This document shows, piece by piece, positions 8,953 to 17,580 of a stretch of DNA of 64,000 nucleotides. The DNA is from Flavobacterium sp. UBA5153 (GTDB lineage: Bacteria > Bacteroidota > Bacteroidia > Flavobacteriales > Flavobacteriaceae), in NCBI GenBank assembly GCA_002413745.1, contig DHXP01000073.1, positions 289,919 to 353,918 of the forward strand, in the 5' to 3' direction. The notes beneath the pieces are model-generated. The model had not been told where the DNA came from. It searched no databases and saw only the letters and a program-made list of their open reading frames with translations. The translations under genes were made by a program, and so were the position numbers. How positions within the stretch are numbered: the stretch's first letter is position 1; each line of letters starts with the position of its first letter.

Positions 8953-9930
8953 CTAATTAAAATACATAATGGCTGTAAGCGATGCAATCGCAATAAATCC
9001 CCAAAGCAATACACCTTGAAATAAAGGTTTTATACCAACTGTTTTCAATATGCCTCTATTCAATCCTGCCCCAATCAAAAACAAGGTCAAGGTAAGACCA
9101 ATTTTAGCAATTGAAACCAAATAAGGGGCAACTATTGCTGTTTTTGAAACATAGGTATTCATTGCCATCGCAATAATAAATAATCCAATAAAATAAGGAA
9201 TTTTAATCCTGCTCGATTTATTTTTAAATATAACAGCTGTAATTAAGGCGACCGGGATAATCCATAATGCTCTGGCCAATTTTACCGTTGTGGCTATTTG
9301 CAAGGCTTCTGTTCCAAATTTACTGGCTGCGCCCACCACCGAACTTGTGTCGTGGATGGCAATGGCACACCATAATCCAAACTCTTTCTGCGATAAACCC
9401 AACCAATGACCAACAGCTGGAAATAAAAATAAAGCAACCGAATTCAATATAAATATTACTCCTAAAGCTACCGAAGTTTGTTTTTCATCTGATTTTATCA
9501 CTGGTGCAATGGCTGCAATCGCACTTCCTCCACAAATTGCAGTTCCGCACGAAATTAGATGGGATGTCTTCTTCTCAATATTGAACCATTTTCCCGAAAA
9601 TGTTCCCAAAATTAAGGTGCTTAAAATAGACGCAATGGTAAAGAAAAAGCCTTCTTTACCTGCCGATAAAGCACTATTGATATTTATCCCAAAACCTAAA
9701 CCTACCACAGAGATCTTTAATAGAATATTCGTTGCTTTATGGTTGAGACTCAAAAAGGGGTGTCCGGAAAGATTCGCTACAATTAATCCCAACAATAAGG
9801 CTATTGGCGGAGAGCCATAAGGTGTCATGCAAAATAATATCAGCGCAACAAAAATAATTTGTTGGAGTGTACTGTTTATTTTAAATAAAATAGGAGTTTG
9901 TTTTTGAATTATTTTTTGATCTGTTTCCAA
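8953..9930 (-). CDS. YeiH/UPF0324 family transporter
   Basis: 325-residue integral membrane protein of the UPF0324 (YeiH, 'putative sulfate exporter') family. About ten hydrophobic helices are visible. Conserved segments include LKISVVGLGFGININSAL (about residues 70-87), the CGTAICGGSAIAAIAPVI motif (about 127-144) and IHDTSSVVGAA, all typical of the family. A LysR-type regulator lies just upstream on the same strand with a 16-bp perfect palindrome between them, the same pairing as yeiE/yeiH in enterobacteria. The substrate is not established and cannot be read from the sequence. Confidence 0.85.
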   Translation of the reverse strand: METDQKIIQKQTPILFKINSTLQQIIFVALILFCMTPYGSPPIALLLGLIVANLSGHPFLSLNHKATNILLKISVVGLGFGININSALSAGKEGFFFTIASILSTLILGTFSGKWFNIEKKTSHLISCGTAICGGSAIAAIAPVIKSDEKQTSVALGVIFILNSVALFLFPAVGHWLGLSQKEFGLWCAIAIHDTSSVVGAASKFGTEALQIATTVKLARALWIIPVALITAVIFKNKSSRIKIPYFIGLFIIAMAMNTYVSKTAIVAPYLVSIAKIGLTLTLFLIGAGLNRGILKTVGIKPLFQGVLLWGFIAIASLTAIMYFN

Positions 9931-9964
9931 TGTAAAGTAGTTGAGTTATTATTCTACAAAGATG

Positions 9965-9980
9965 AATGGATTAATCCATT
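9965..9980. promoter_or_regulatory. 16-bp palindrome, candidate LysR operator
   Basis: AATGGATTAATCCATT is a perfect palindrome 35 bp upstream of the YeiH-type start and 26 bp after the lysR stop. LysR regulators bind dyad sites in such positions, so it may be the operator of the transporter gene. This is inference from position and symmetry. Confidence 0.4.
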
Positions 9981-10005
9981 TTAACCAATCGTAAAATATA
10001 ATACC

Positions 10006-10902
10006 CTATAACTTTAAATTATAATAACCTGCCATATTTTTTATAAATAATTCCGAAAGCGCATCGGCTTTCCCTTGCAAAGTAATAATATAAAAATAGC
10101 GTTCTATAACTAAATTATCAATATCAAGAATGATTAATTCGTTATTTTTAAGCTCTTTTTCTATAGCGTGTAGGGAAATAAAAGCGACACAATCCGAATT
10201 CATTAAATATGATTTTATACTTTCGGTACTTCCTAATTGCATTTCAATCGTCAATTGTGAAAGATTAATTTCAAAAGGTTTTAGTGCATATTCAATTACT
10301 TCAAGTGTTCCGGAACCTTGCTCTCGCATCACGAATCGCATAGTTTTTAAATCCTCTTGACTAACTTGATCTTTATGTATTAGGGGATTATCGCTGTTGC
10401 AAACTAATACCAATTCGTCTTTTAAAAATTCGGTGTACTTAATGGATTGATTTTTAGATTGACCTTCGACAATCCCTATTTCAATTTCTTTGTTCAACAA
10501 GGCGTTTTCGATTTGCTCCGTATTTCCGTTAAGCAAATTCACTTTTATTTCCTGTAATTTTTGATGAAAGCGAGCCAAAAGAGGAGGGATTATATATTGT
10601 GAAATGGTCGTGCTGGCTCCCAATCGAAGCAAACCTCGCTGCTGATTGATAAGTGCACTCATATCGAAATCTATTTCCCGATAAACTTCAAATATATTTT
10701 TGGTGTGTTTCAACAATAATTCACCAGCATTCGTGAGTGAAATTTTAGAACCGTTTCTTTCAAAAAATTTGATTTTATATTGTTCTTCCAGCTCTTGAAT
10801 GTGTTTAGAAACGGCTGGTTGAGTAATGAATAATTCTTTCGCCGCTTTTGTGAAGCTCAACCTATTGGCAACAGTGAAGAATACTTTTAGTCTAAAATCC
10901 AT
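10006..10902 (-). CDS. LysR-family transcriptional regulator
   Basis: 298-residue LysR-type regulator. The N-terminal winged helix-turn-helix is at about residues 1-60 (SFTKAAKELFITQPAVSKHI, then LEEQYKIKFFERNGSKISLT). The remainder is a periplasmic-binding-protein-like effector domain (residues 90-295). It probably controls the YeiH-type transporter downstream, 75 bp away on the same strand. A TAnnTTTG-type box (10931-10938, minus strand) lies about 28 bp upstream of its ATG, inside the 3' end of the preceding VWA gene, so it may have its own promoter. The inducer is unknown. Confidence 0.88.
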   Translation of the reverse strand: MDFRLKVFFTVANRLSFTKAAKELFITQPAVSKHIQELEEQYKIKFFERNGSKISLTNAGELLLKHTKNIFEVYREIDFDMSALINQQRGLLRLGASTTISQYIIPPLLARFHQKLQEIKVNLLNGNTEQIENALLNKEIEIGIVEGQSKNQSIKYTEFLKDELVLVCNSDNPLIHKDQVSQEDLKTMRFVMREQGSGTLEVIEYALKPFEINLSQLTIEMQLGSTESIKSYLMNSDCVAFISLHAIEKELKNNELIILDIDNLVIERYFYIITLQGKADALSELFIKNMAGYYNLKL

Positions 10903-10935
10903 ATTTGTATATTTTTTATTAAACGGAATTCAAAC

Positions 10936-12978
10936 CTATAACATTCCATTATATTTTCGGATAAACCATTCTGAAGACAGCGAAACAGCTATTAAAACTA
11001 ACAACCAAACCCAATCAATCAAAGGGGTTTTGGTGACAATCAATTTTTGGACTGCTTTGTAATTTTCATTTTCCAAAAGGGATTTTATCAATGAATCAAC
11101 CTGGTCAGGATAATGAACTTTGCCATGTGTTTGCAAAGCCAATTGGTTCAATTTCTCCACATCGGGATTGACAAATTGTTTTTCGATGTCAAAATCCAGA
11201 ATTTCAAAATGGCTGTTGTAAATCGTGTTGGAGTTCAATTCCTTTACCGAAAAATTATAGGTTCCAGCCGAAAGTCCGTCAAGATTTACTTTAAAGGAAT
11301 TATTTCCTTTTAATAAATCGTAGTTTTTGACTTGTTTTGTTTTGGTATTAGTCACTGAAATAGTCAAACGTGCTTTCTCGTCAAATTCGTAGTTTTTATT
11401 GAAGTATTGTGCCGAAATTTCAATTGCTTCACCCGAATTGTAGAAATTTTCGTGGCTGACAACCAACGATTTTTTCGAGTTATTGGAGGCTAAATATTGG
11501 ATGATTTTATCAACGAAAACACCAAATTTTCCGAATGATTGATTATCAATGTGGCTTTGCAAACGCCATTTCCAAAGGTTTTCTCCCAAAAGAAAAGCCG
11601 AGCGTTTACCTTGATTTTCAGCAAAAGCCAATAAAGGTGAATTGGTTTCAATGTTTCTGATTTTGGAAGAAAGTAATGTTGCAACATTTCCATTTGTGGT
11701 TACCGTTCCAAAAGCATTTTGCAAAGGCGAAAAATTTTCAAAACCCAAATTCTCAATCGCAAAAAGATTAAACCGTGAATTGAATTCGGCCAAATAATCT
11801 TCTTTTTGACCGCTCATTTTGAAAACTAAATTGCTTTGTTGTTGGTTCAAAAAATTGAAATCAGTGTCAGTTCCCGTGACAATAAAAGTGTTAATTCCAG
11901 CTAATTTATTGTTCTCAAAAATTGATTTAAACTCTGCGGTTGGTTGGTATAAAATTAAAATATTATAATCCTGTAATGATTTGATTTCTTTAGGTTTAAC
12001 AATAGTTACTTTTCGTTGTGCATTAGATTCTATTGCTCGTTTCAAAGCGCCAATATCAGGATGATTTATTGCCGAAATTATCGCCACATTGGTCTTTTGG
12101 TCAATCACTTCGATCGCAAAATTTTTGGTGTTATTATAGGTGTTTTTTTCTTTTTCTTTGGAAGAAATCGAGGCCTTAAAAACTTGCAACTCCACTTTAT
12201 CGGCAGGAAGCAGAACGTTTAAAATCTCTGACTTTTTGGATGAAGAAAACGAAACTGTTTGCCTGCTCAAAACCGAATTTCCTTGCGAGATACTAAAATC
12301 GGCGGTTACATTTTTGTTTCCTGAATATTGTAAAAATACTTCCACAGGAAATTTATTCTTGTGAAAGGCATATTTATTGACATTCAATTGATTGATTTTC
12401 AAATCCAAAAATGTAGTTGTATCGCCTACTACCAAAGGATAAACCTTGTTATTTGCGTCAAAACTATACACATAATCATTGCCCGAAGTTTGATTACCGT
12501 CGGTGATCAAAACCGTCGGGAAAACAACATTTTTGTAGATACTTTTCAGGTTTTGGGCAACTTCATCAATATTCGTCTGGCTTCCCTTGAAATTCATCCC
12601 GATAGCTATCGGGACTTCCGATTGCTGGAATTCGCTGTCAAATTGATAGGATTGCACATCGAATTTGTCCAATAAATCTTTGTTTTGGGCCAGTTTTTTG
12701 TGTAATTCCAATTCCGTTTCTTTGGCTTTCAAATCAACAATAGAACTCGAATTGTCAACAACAATTGGTAAAGGTGTTTTCACGATTTCGAAAGTTTTTC
12801 TGGAAATTATTGGATTAATCAACAATAACAAAATTCCGAAAATGGATATGAAACGCAAAAAAGCCAAAACCAAGTTCACTTTCGACTTGGTTTTGGCCTT
12901 ATAATAATATTGAAAAAACGACAAACCACCAGCTATTATTAGAGAAAGCAATAGTGATAGAATGGCGTTTGTGGTCAT
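10936..12978 (-). CDS. VWA-domain membrane protein, function unknown
   Basis: 680-residue protein with an N-terminal membrane helix (residues 5-25), a second one (35-58), and a C-terminal helix near 655-672. Between them lies a von Willebrand factor A-like domain: the MIDAS pattern DxSxS is visible as VVDNSSS at residues 72-78, with a Thr in GSQTNID and an Asp in LITDGNQTSG. The layout resembles large membrane-anchored VWA proteins common in Bacteroidota. Residues 122-126 (PIAIG) are encoded by a perfect palindrome that also occurs in thrB, probably an inserted repeat. The role is unknown. Confidence 0.75.
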   Translation of the reverse strand: MTTNAILSLLLSLIIAGGLSFFQYYYKAKTKSKVNLVLAFLRFISIFGILLLLINPIISRKTFEIVKTPLPIVVDNSSSIVDLKAKETELELHKKLAQNKDLLDKFDVQSYQFDSEFQQSEVPIAIGMNFKGSQTNIDEVAQNLKSIYKNVVFPTVLITDGNQTSGNDYVYSFDANNKVYPLVVGDTTTFLDLKINQLNVNKYAFHKNKFPVEVFLQYSGNKNVTADFSISQGNSVLSRQTVSFSSSKKSEILNVLLPADKVELQVFKASISSKEKEKNTYNNTKNFAIEVIDQKTNVAIISAINHPDIGALKRAIESNAQRKVTIVKPKEIKSLQDYNILILYQPTAEFKSIFENNKLAGINTFIVTGTDTDFNFLNQQQSNLVFKMSGQKEDYLAEFNSRFNLFAIENLGFENFSPLQNAFGTVTTNGNVATLLSSKIRNIETNSPLLAFAENQGKRSAFLLGENLWKWRLQSHIDNQSFGKFGVFVDKIIQYLASNNSKKSLVVSHENFYNSGEAIEISAQYFNKNYEFDEKARLTISVTNTKTKQVKNYDLLKGNNSFKVNLDGLSAGTYNFSVKELNSNTIYNSHFEILDFDIEKQFVNPDVEKLNQLALQTHGKVHYPDQVDSLIKSLLENENYKAVQKLIVTKTPLIDWVWLLVLIAVSLSSEWFIRKYNGML
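12597..12614. repeat. In-frame palindromic repeat (copy 1)
   Basis: TCCCGATAGCTATCGGGA, an 18-bp perfect palindrome inside the VWA gene. Its 16-bp core recurs at 49645-49660 inside thrB. In both genes it is read as PIAIG and sits at a place that looks like a surface insertion. Confidence 0.8.
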
Positions 12979-12995
12979 TTATTTATATTTAAAAA

Positions 12996-13085
12996 TTCGA
13001 AGATTCAAAGATTTAAAGATTATAAAATTAAATGTTACATCTTCAAAATCAATTTTTAAATCTTTAAATGATTTAATCTTTTAAT
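12996..13085. repeat. Short AT-rich inverted repeats
   Basis: The 108-bp gap between fabG and the VWA gene is filled by imperfect inverted copies of GATTTAAAGATT / AATCTTTAAAT. They could form a hairpin terminator for fabG-unrelated transcripts or be a dispersed repeat; no coding potential is seen. Confidence 0.4.
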
Positions 13086-13086
13086 A

Positions 13087-13833
13087 TTAAGTAAGCGTTC
13101 CTCCACAAACGTTCAAAACTTGCCCGGTGATATAGCTACTCATATCCGAAGCCAAGAAAAGGCAGGCATTAGCAACATCTTCGGTAGTTCCCCCACGTTT
13201 CAATGGAATCCTTTCTCTCCAACCTTGAATCACTTCGTCACTTAATTTTGCCGTCATTTCAGTTTCGATGAATCCTGGGGCGATAGCATTGCAACGAATA
13301 TTTCTTGAACCCAACTCCAATGCCACCGATTTTGTAAAACCGATAATTCCAGCTTTAGAAGCCGCGTAATTAGTTTGACCAGCATTTCCCTGAATTCCTA
13401 CCACGCTGCTCATATTGATGATTGACCCAGCACGTTTTTTAAGAAAAGTTCTTTGAATGGCTTTGGTCATATTAAAAACCGACTTCAAGTTGACATCAAT
13501 TACTTTGTCGAAATCTTCTTCGGACATACGCATCAACAAGTTGTCTTTAGTTATTCCGACATTGTTTATCAAAATATCAACGGTTCCGAATTCTGCCAAA
13601 ACAGCATCTACAAATATTTGCGCTTCTTTGAAATCAGCGGCATTCGATTGATACCCTTTGGCTTTTATACCCATTTCGTTCAATTCGTTTTCTAATGCCA
13701 TAGCCGATTCGACAGAAGAACTATAGGTAAACGCCACGTTTGCACCGTGTTTTGCAAAAACTTCAGCAATTCCTTTTCCTATTCCGCGACTTGCGCCTGT
13801 GATTATGGCCACTTTTCCTTCTAGTAGTTTCAT
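13087..13833 (-). CDS. fabG: 3-oxoacyl-[acyl-carrier-protein] reductase
   Basis: 248-residue short-chain dehydrogenase of the FabG family, which reduces 3-oxoacyl-ACP with NADPH in fatty acid elongation. The Rossmann motif GASRGIGKG is at residues 13-21, NNVG at 90-93, the catalytic Ser at 142-143, and Tyr156/Lys160 in YAASK. The C-terminal GFIETEMTAKL and GGTLT ends are typical of FabG. Length matches the family (about 245-250). It stands alone, with a VWA gene downstream and a terminator-bounded small gene upstream. Confidence 0.93.
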   Translation of the reverse strand: MKLLEGKVAIITGASRGIGKGIAEVFAKHGANVAFTYSSSVESAMALENELNEMGIKAKGYQSNAADFKEAQIFVDAVLAEFGTVDILINNVGITKDNLLMRMSEEDFDKVIDVNLKSVFNMTKAIQRTFLKKRAGSIINMSSVVGIQGNAGQTNYAASKAGIIGFTKSVALELGSRNIRCNAIAPGFIETEMTAKLSDEVIQGWRERIPLKRGGTTEDVANACLFLASDMSSYITGQVLNVCGGTLT

Positions 13834-13893
13834 ATTATGATTTAAGTTTGTTTATTATCGAGTTTCAAATATAAGAATAATGTAGGGAGTGCC

Positions 13894-13922
13894 AAAAAAA
13901 ATGCCCAACGAATTGTGGGCAT
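13894..13922 (-). terminator. Rho-independent terminator
   Basis: Stem ATGCCCA/TGGGCAT (13901-13907 with 13916-13922) with an eight-base loop, followed on the minus strand by a run of seven U (A-tract at 13894-13900). It ends the transcript of the small gene at 13945-14373. Confidence 0.75.
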
Positions 13923-13944
13923 TTATATTTTGCGATAAAATGTA

Positions 13945-14373
13945 CTAAAAAGCAACATTCCATCTTGGCAATCTTCCGTTTTCGTCAAGGAAGTTTTGTA
14001 AAATTTGTCCTTCCACAAAAGTTGGGATTACTTTAGTTTTTTCGTTGAATGTTTCATACCAATACACTTCAAGTCTTTCTATTTTTTCCAGTTTCATTTG
14101 TGCTGGCCAAGAGTATTTTCTTCCTGTTTTGGCAAATTGGTGTCCGTTAACAATCTTGTCGAACAATCCACCGTTTTTGCTTTTCAGCGTTCCGTCATTT
14201 TGGATTGTTCCTGTAGAACCAACCATAATTAACTCTTTTTCTTCTCCATCAACTGCATACACAAGGAAAATTCCGCTTCCGGTTTCTGTGGCATTACAAA
14301 CTTCTTCTAGACTATCATCAGTTGTATAACTAAATTGATTTTTGACTTTGAACTTTTTTAATTCTTTATACAT
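13945..14373 (-). CDS. Conserved hypothetical cytoplasmic protein
   Basis: 142-residue protein beginning MYKELKKFKVKNQFSY at 14371-14373. A longer frame to 14451 exists, but its extra 26 codons run through a dispersed repeat (14381-14413), so the internal ATG is the better start. No signal peptide or membrane segment. The middle (IFLVYAVDGEEKELIMVGSTG, then a SWPAQMKLEKIERLEVYWYETF stretch) looks like a mixed alpha/beta domain, faintly reminiscent of GIY-YIG-type folds, but I see no clear catalytic signature. It is flanked by terminators on both sides and is probably monocistronic. Function unknown. Confidence 0.7.
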   Translation of the reverse strand: MYKELKKFKVKNQFSYTTDDSLEEVCNATETGSGIFLVYAVDGEEKELIMVGSTGTIQNDGTLKSKNGGLFDKIVNGHQFAKTGRKYSWPAQMKLEKIERLEVYWYETFNEKTKVIPTFVEGQILQNFLDENGRLPRWNVAF

Positions 14374-14380
14374 TTTATCT

Positions 14381-14413
14381 TTTTTTGCCACAAAGGCACT
14401 AAGGCACAAAGTG
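14381..14413 (-). repeat. Dispersed 'CTTTGTGCC' repeat before a start codon (copy 1)
   Basis: On the minus strand: CTTTGTGCCTTAGTGCCTTT followed by GTGGCAAAAA, ending 8 bp before the ATG at 14373. A related copy lies at 49371-49402, just before the thrB start. Confidence 0.7.
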
Positions 14414-14435
14414 TTTTTTTTATTAATTTTAATAA

Positions 14436-14470
14436 TAGAAAAAAGTCTCAATACAATTATCGAGACTTTT
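14436..14470 (-). terminator. Terminator after sucD
   Basis: AAAAGTCTC (14441-14449) pairs with GAGACTTTT (14462-14470), with a 12-base loop and an A/T tract on both sides, 33 bp past the sucD stop. Confidence 0.7.
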
Positions 14471-14502
14471 TTTTTGGTTTTATTATTTAAAAATATTGGA
14501 GT

Positions 14503-15375
14503 TTATCCTAATACTTCTTTTACTTTTTTTCCAATTTCTGCAGGAGAATCCACCACGTGAATGCCACATTCTCTCATAATACGTTTTTTGGCTTCAGCTG
14601 TATCATCGGCACCTCCAACGATTGCACCTGCGTGACCCATTGTTCTTCCTTTTGGAGCAGTCTCTCCAGCAATGAATCCAATTACTGGTTTACGGTTTCC
14701 ATCAGCTTTGATCCATTTGGCAGCGTCAGCTTCCAATTGACCTCCAATTTCGCCAATCATGACGATACATTCGGTTTCTGGATCATTCATAAATAATTCG
14801 ATGGCATCTTTCGTGGTTGTTCCAATGATTGGATCTCCACCAATACCAATTGCGGTCGTGATTCCCAAACCTTGTTTTACCACTTGATCAGCCGCTTCAT
14901 AAGTCAACGTTCCAGATTTTGAAACGATACCAACTGTTCCTTTTTTGAAAACAAAACCTGGCATAATACCTACTTTTGCTTCACCCGGAGTAATCACGCC
15001 AGGACAGTTTGGACCAACTAATCTGCAATCTCTGCTTTTGATGTAATTATTGGCTTTTATCATATCTGCCACCGGAATTCCTTCGGTAATGGCGATTATC
15101 ACTTTGATACCTGCATCGGCAGCTTCCATAATTGCATCGGCAGCAAAGGCCGGCGGTACAAAAATAATGGTAGTATCAGCTCCTGCTTGATCTACGGCGT
15201 CCTTAACCGTATTGAAAACTGGGCGATCTAAATGGGTTGTTCCACCTTTTCCAGGAGTAACTCCACCAACAACGTTGGTACCATACTCAATCATTTGAGA
15301 AGCATGGAAAGTTCCTTCGCTTCCTGTAAATCCTTGAACAATTATTTTGGAATCTTTATTGACTAAAACGCTCAT
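14503..15375 (-). CDS. sucD: Succinate-CoA ligase [ADP-forming] subunit alpha
   Basis: 290-residue alpha subunit of succinyl-CoA synthetase, the substrate-level phosphorylation step of the TCA cycle. The CoA-binding Rossmann region starts at [14 protein letters not shown] (residues 11-24). The phosphorylated histidine is His248 in [11 protein letters not shown], and [17 protein letters not shown] (120-136) is diagnostic. Length matches SucD (about 290). The beta-subunit gene sucC is not adjacent, so the two are unlinked here. A TACTTTTG box lies 36 bp upstream on the minus strand. Confidence 0.96.
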   Translation of the reverse strand: MSVLVNKDSKIIVQGFTGSEGTFHASQMIEYGTNVVGGVTPGKGGTTHLDRPVFNTVKDAVDQAGADTTIIFVPPAFAADAIMEAADAGIKVIIAITEGIPVADMIKANNYIKSRDCRLVGPNCPGVITPGEAKVGIMPGFVFKKGTVGIVSKSGTLTYEAADQVVKQGLGITTAIGIGGDPIIGTTTKDAIELFMNDPETECIVMIGEIGGQLEADAAKWIKADGNRKPVIGFIAGETAPKGRTMGHAGAIVGGADDTAEAKKRIMRECGIHVVDSPAEIGKKVKEVLG

Positions 15376-15410
15376 GATATATTTTTTTATGTAGTTTTTT
15401 AATTGTGATG

Positions 15411-15418
15411 CAAAAGTA
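15411..15418 (-). promoter_or_regulatory. -7 box of the sucD promoter
   Basis: TACTTTTG on the minus strand, matching TAnnTTTG, 36 bp upstream of the sucD ATG. Confidence 0.55.
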
Positions 15419-15429
15419 TAAAATAGTAA

Positions 15430-15456
15430 ACAGTAATCAGTAATCAGTATTCAGTT
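15430..15456. repeat. 'CAGTAATCAGT' type dispersed repeat
   Basis: Tandem imperfect units CAGTAATCAGTAATCAGT followed by ATTCAGT between sucD and the next gene. Related units lie at 26757-26792 and 49327-49356. Confidence 0.6.
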
Positions 15457-15469
15457 TTTTAGGGCTAAT

Positions 15470-15832
15470 TTATGATAATTGGCTCATTTGATAGCCTCTA
15501 AATAATTTATTGTCTTTTATTTGCCAAATTGCCATAAAATGTGCCAATAACATTTCTTCTCTTGGATTTTCAATTGTTTTTACAAAATGAGAATACCGCA
15601 CCGAAACTATGTCTTTTTCCACTATAATATGACTTATTCTTACTTTGGATCTTACATAGGCCCTGCTCAATTCGTTGGATAAATCCATTAAAGAATCATA
15701 ATTCATCTGTATAAATCCTTTGGTGCTATTCCAATCTATCAAGATTTCTGGATGCACGAATTCTTTCATAATTTCGCTATCAATGAGTGCGTCAGATTTA
15801 TAAAATTTTAGAACAATTTCTTTGGCAGACAT
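15470..15832 (-). CDS. NTF2/SnoaL-like protein
   Basis: 120-residue cytoplasmic protein with the pattern of the NTF2-like (SnoaL) fold: N-terminal helix MSAKEIVLKFYKSDALIDSE, a helix containing FVHPEILIDW, and C-terminal beta strands including VSVRYSHFV and HFMAIWQIKDNKLFRGYQMSQ. Such proteins are small ligand-binding or dimerising domains; no enzyme can be assigned. It follows the LpxD-like gene by one base on the same strand, so it is cotranscribed with it, but a role in lipid A synthesis is only a possibility. Confidence 0.75.
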   Translation of the reverse strand: MSAKEIVLKFYKSDALIDSEIMKEFVHPEILIDWNSTKGFIQMNYDSLMDLSNELSRAYVRSKVRISHIIVEKDIVSVRYSHFVKTIENPREEMLLAHFMAIWQIKDNKLFRGYQMSQLS

Positions 15833-15833
15833 A

Positions 15834-16763
15834 TCATTTTAATTTATTTAGAATTTCTGGTATCTTTTTGATATTGGCAAGCTGTTTCAATTTTTCCCTG
15901 GATTCTTCGATTGGTGTACCAAAATAAGTTTTACCGCCTTCAACCGATTTTGTAACTCCAGTTTGACCAAGAATTACAGCCTTCTCGCCTATTGTTATTC
16001 CGCTTGTGGTTCCTACTTGTCCCCAAATAGTGACTTCATCCTTAATTATTACACAACCCGCAATTCCTGTCTGGGAAGCAATCAAGCATTTTTTTCCAAT
16101 TACGGTGTCGTGTCCAACATGTACTTGATTATCAATTTTTGTTCCTTCGCCAATGGTTGTATCGCCCGAAACTCCTTTATCAATGGTACAAAGTGCACCA
16201 ATGCCAACATTGTCTTTTATAACCACTCTACCTCCAGAAATCAATTGGTCGTAGCCTTCGGGACGTTTTTTATAGTAAAAAGCATCTGCTCCAAGAATGG
16301 TTCCCGCATGAATAATCACGTTATCACCAATTACGGTATGGTCATAAATGGAAACATTCGAATGAATCAAACAATTTTTTCCAATGATTACGTGGTTTCC
16401 AATAAAAGAATTAGGTTGAATTATCGTTCCTGCTCCTATTTTGGCTGAAGCCGAAATAGCTGCATTGGCAGACTGAAAAGGCCTGAAATGATTTGTTAAT
16501 TTATTGAAATCCCTAAAAGGATCATCGGAAATCAACAAAGCTTTACCTTCGGGACAATCTACATTTTTGTTTATCAAAATGGTTGTTGCCGCCGAATTCA
16601 GTGCTTTGTCATAATATTTTGGATGATCAACAAAAACAATATCGCCTGATTCGACTACGTGAATCTCGTTCATTCCAGAAACGGGAAAAAAAGGATCGCC
16701 AACATATTCACAGTTGATAATAGTTGCGATTTCTTGTAATGTATGGGTTTTGCTGAATTTCAT
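15834..16763 (-). CDS. LpxD-like UDP-3-O-acylglucosamine N-acyltransferase paralogue
   Basis: 309-residue protein with an N-terminal LpxD-type nucleotide-binding domain (residues 1-100, with [17 protein letters not shown]) and a left-handed parallel beta helix of hexapeptide repeats from about 105 to 275 ([20 protein letters not shown] and onward). The His of the LpxD/LpxA catalytic region is visible in [13 protein letters not shown]. It is a second, shorter copy of the LpxD at 19817-20863. It may acylate a different substrate or act as a backup; its location in the lpx cluster supports an envelope role. Confidence 0.82.
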   Translation of the reverse strand: MKFSKTHTLQEIATIINCEYVGDPFFPVSGMNEIHVVESGDIVFVDHPKYYDKALNSAATTILINKNVDCPEGKALLISDDPFRDFNKLTNHFRPFQSANAAISASAKIGAGTIIQPNSFIGNHVIIGKNCLIHSNVSIYDHTVIGDNVIIHAGTILGADAFYYKKRPEGYDQLISGGRVVIKDNVGIGALCTIDKGVSGDTTIGEGTKIDNQVHVGHDTVIGKKCLIASQTGIAGCVIIKDEVTIWGQVGTTSGITIGEKAVILGQTGVTKSVEGGKTYFGTPIEESREKLKQLANIKKIPEILNKLK

Positions 16764-16781
16764 TTTAATTTAGGGTATAAA

Positions 16782-16832
16782 TTTAGAGGGTTATGAGTTT
16801 AGACTAAACTTCTAAACTCATAACCCTCTAAA
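16782..16832. repeat. Perfect 21-bp inverted repeat, likely hairpin terminator
   Basis: Arms at 16782-16802 and 16812-16832 are perfectly complementary over 21 bp with a 9-base loop. The arms contain TTATGAGTTTAG. It lies between efp and the LpxD-like gene. Related but imperfect 'ACTCATAA' units lie at 32209-32263. Confidence 0.8.
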
Positions 16833-16839
16833 CTAGAAA

Positions 16840-17406
16840 CTATTCCTTAACGCGTTCCATATAATTTCCAGAAGCGGTATCAATTTTAATTTTGTCGCCT
16901 TCATTGATAAATAAAGGCACGTTTACTGTCGCTCCAGTTTCAACCGTGGCTGATTTTGTGGCATTTGTAGCGGTATTCCCTTTTATTCCAGGCTCTGCAT
17001 AAGTCACTTCAAGTACCACAGATGCAGGCATATCAACCGAAAGAGGCAAATCGGTTTCCGTATTGATGCTTACCATTACGTTTTCGCCTTCTTTCAATAA
17101 TCCCGGCGAATCCAATATGTTTTTATTCAAGGAAATTTGTTCGAAAGTTTCAACATTCATAAAATGAAATTCATCTCCTTCTGGATATAAATATTGGAAT
17201 TTATGGTTTTCAACCCTCACTTCTTCAATTTTATGCCCTGCCGAAAAAGTATTGTCCAATACTTTTCCGTTAGTCAAACTTCTTAGTTTTGTTCGAACAA
17301 AAGCGGGTCCTTTTCCAGGTTTAACGTGAAGAAATTCTATGATTTTATAAATATCATTGTTGTATTTTATACACAATCCGTTTTTAATATCTGATGTTGA
17401 TGCCAT
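16840..17406 (-). CDS. efp: Translation elongation factor P
   Basis: 188-residue EF-P, which relieves ribosome stalling at polyproline. Three beta-barrel domains follow in order: KOW-like (1-65), OB (66-127) and C-terminal OB (128-188). The domain I tip reads VKPGKGPAF with Lys32, the position that is modified in many bacteria. The C-terminal signature is KIDTASGNYMERVKE. It sits inside the lipid A gene cluster, between lpxA and the LpxD paralogue. Confidence 0.95.
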   Translation of the reverse strand: MASTSDIKNGLCIKYNNDIYKIIEFLHVKPGKGPAFVRTKLRSLTNGKVLDNTFSAGHKIEEVRVENHKFQYLYPEGDEFHFMNVETFEQISLNKNILDSPGLLKEGENVMVSINTETDLPLSVDMPASVVLEVTYAEPGIKGNTATNATKSATVETGATVNVPLFINEGDKIKIDTASGNYMERVKE

Positions 17407-17426
17407 TTTGTTTTTTTTATTTCTTT

Positions 17427-17580
17427 CCTCTCCCCAACCCTCTCCAAAGGAGAGGGAGCCGAGGCTGAAAATTAGTTACTAATTATTTTATATTATTGTT
17501 TTATTTTGTGCTACGTTATATTTTTTGCAATATAGTTACACCTACACTCCCTCTCCTTCGGGGAGGGCTGGGGTGGGGAT
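17427..17580. repeat. Pair of inverted 'CCCTCTCC' repeats
   Basis: CCTCTCCCCAACCCTCTCC followed by AAAGGAGAGGG (17427-17458) and an inverted related copy, CTCCCTCTCCTTCGGGGAGG plus GCTGGGGTGGGG (17547-17579), fill the efp-lpxA gap. Each arm also contains its own short stem (CTCTCC/GGAGAG). A third copy is at 18384-18420. Confidence 0.7.

Noticed and set aside
14374-14451. N-terminal extension of the small protein at 13945-14373
   Set aside because: Those codons run through the dispersed 'CTTTGTGCC' repeat, so they are not likely to be protein-coding.
15963-16448. A 161-codon plus-strand frame opposite the LpxD-like gene
   Set aside because: It is the shadow of hexapeptide-repeat coding sequence on the other strand; the minus-strand gene has clear family motifs and this frame has none.
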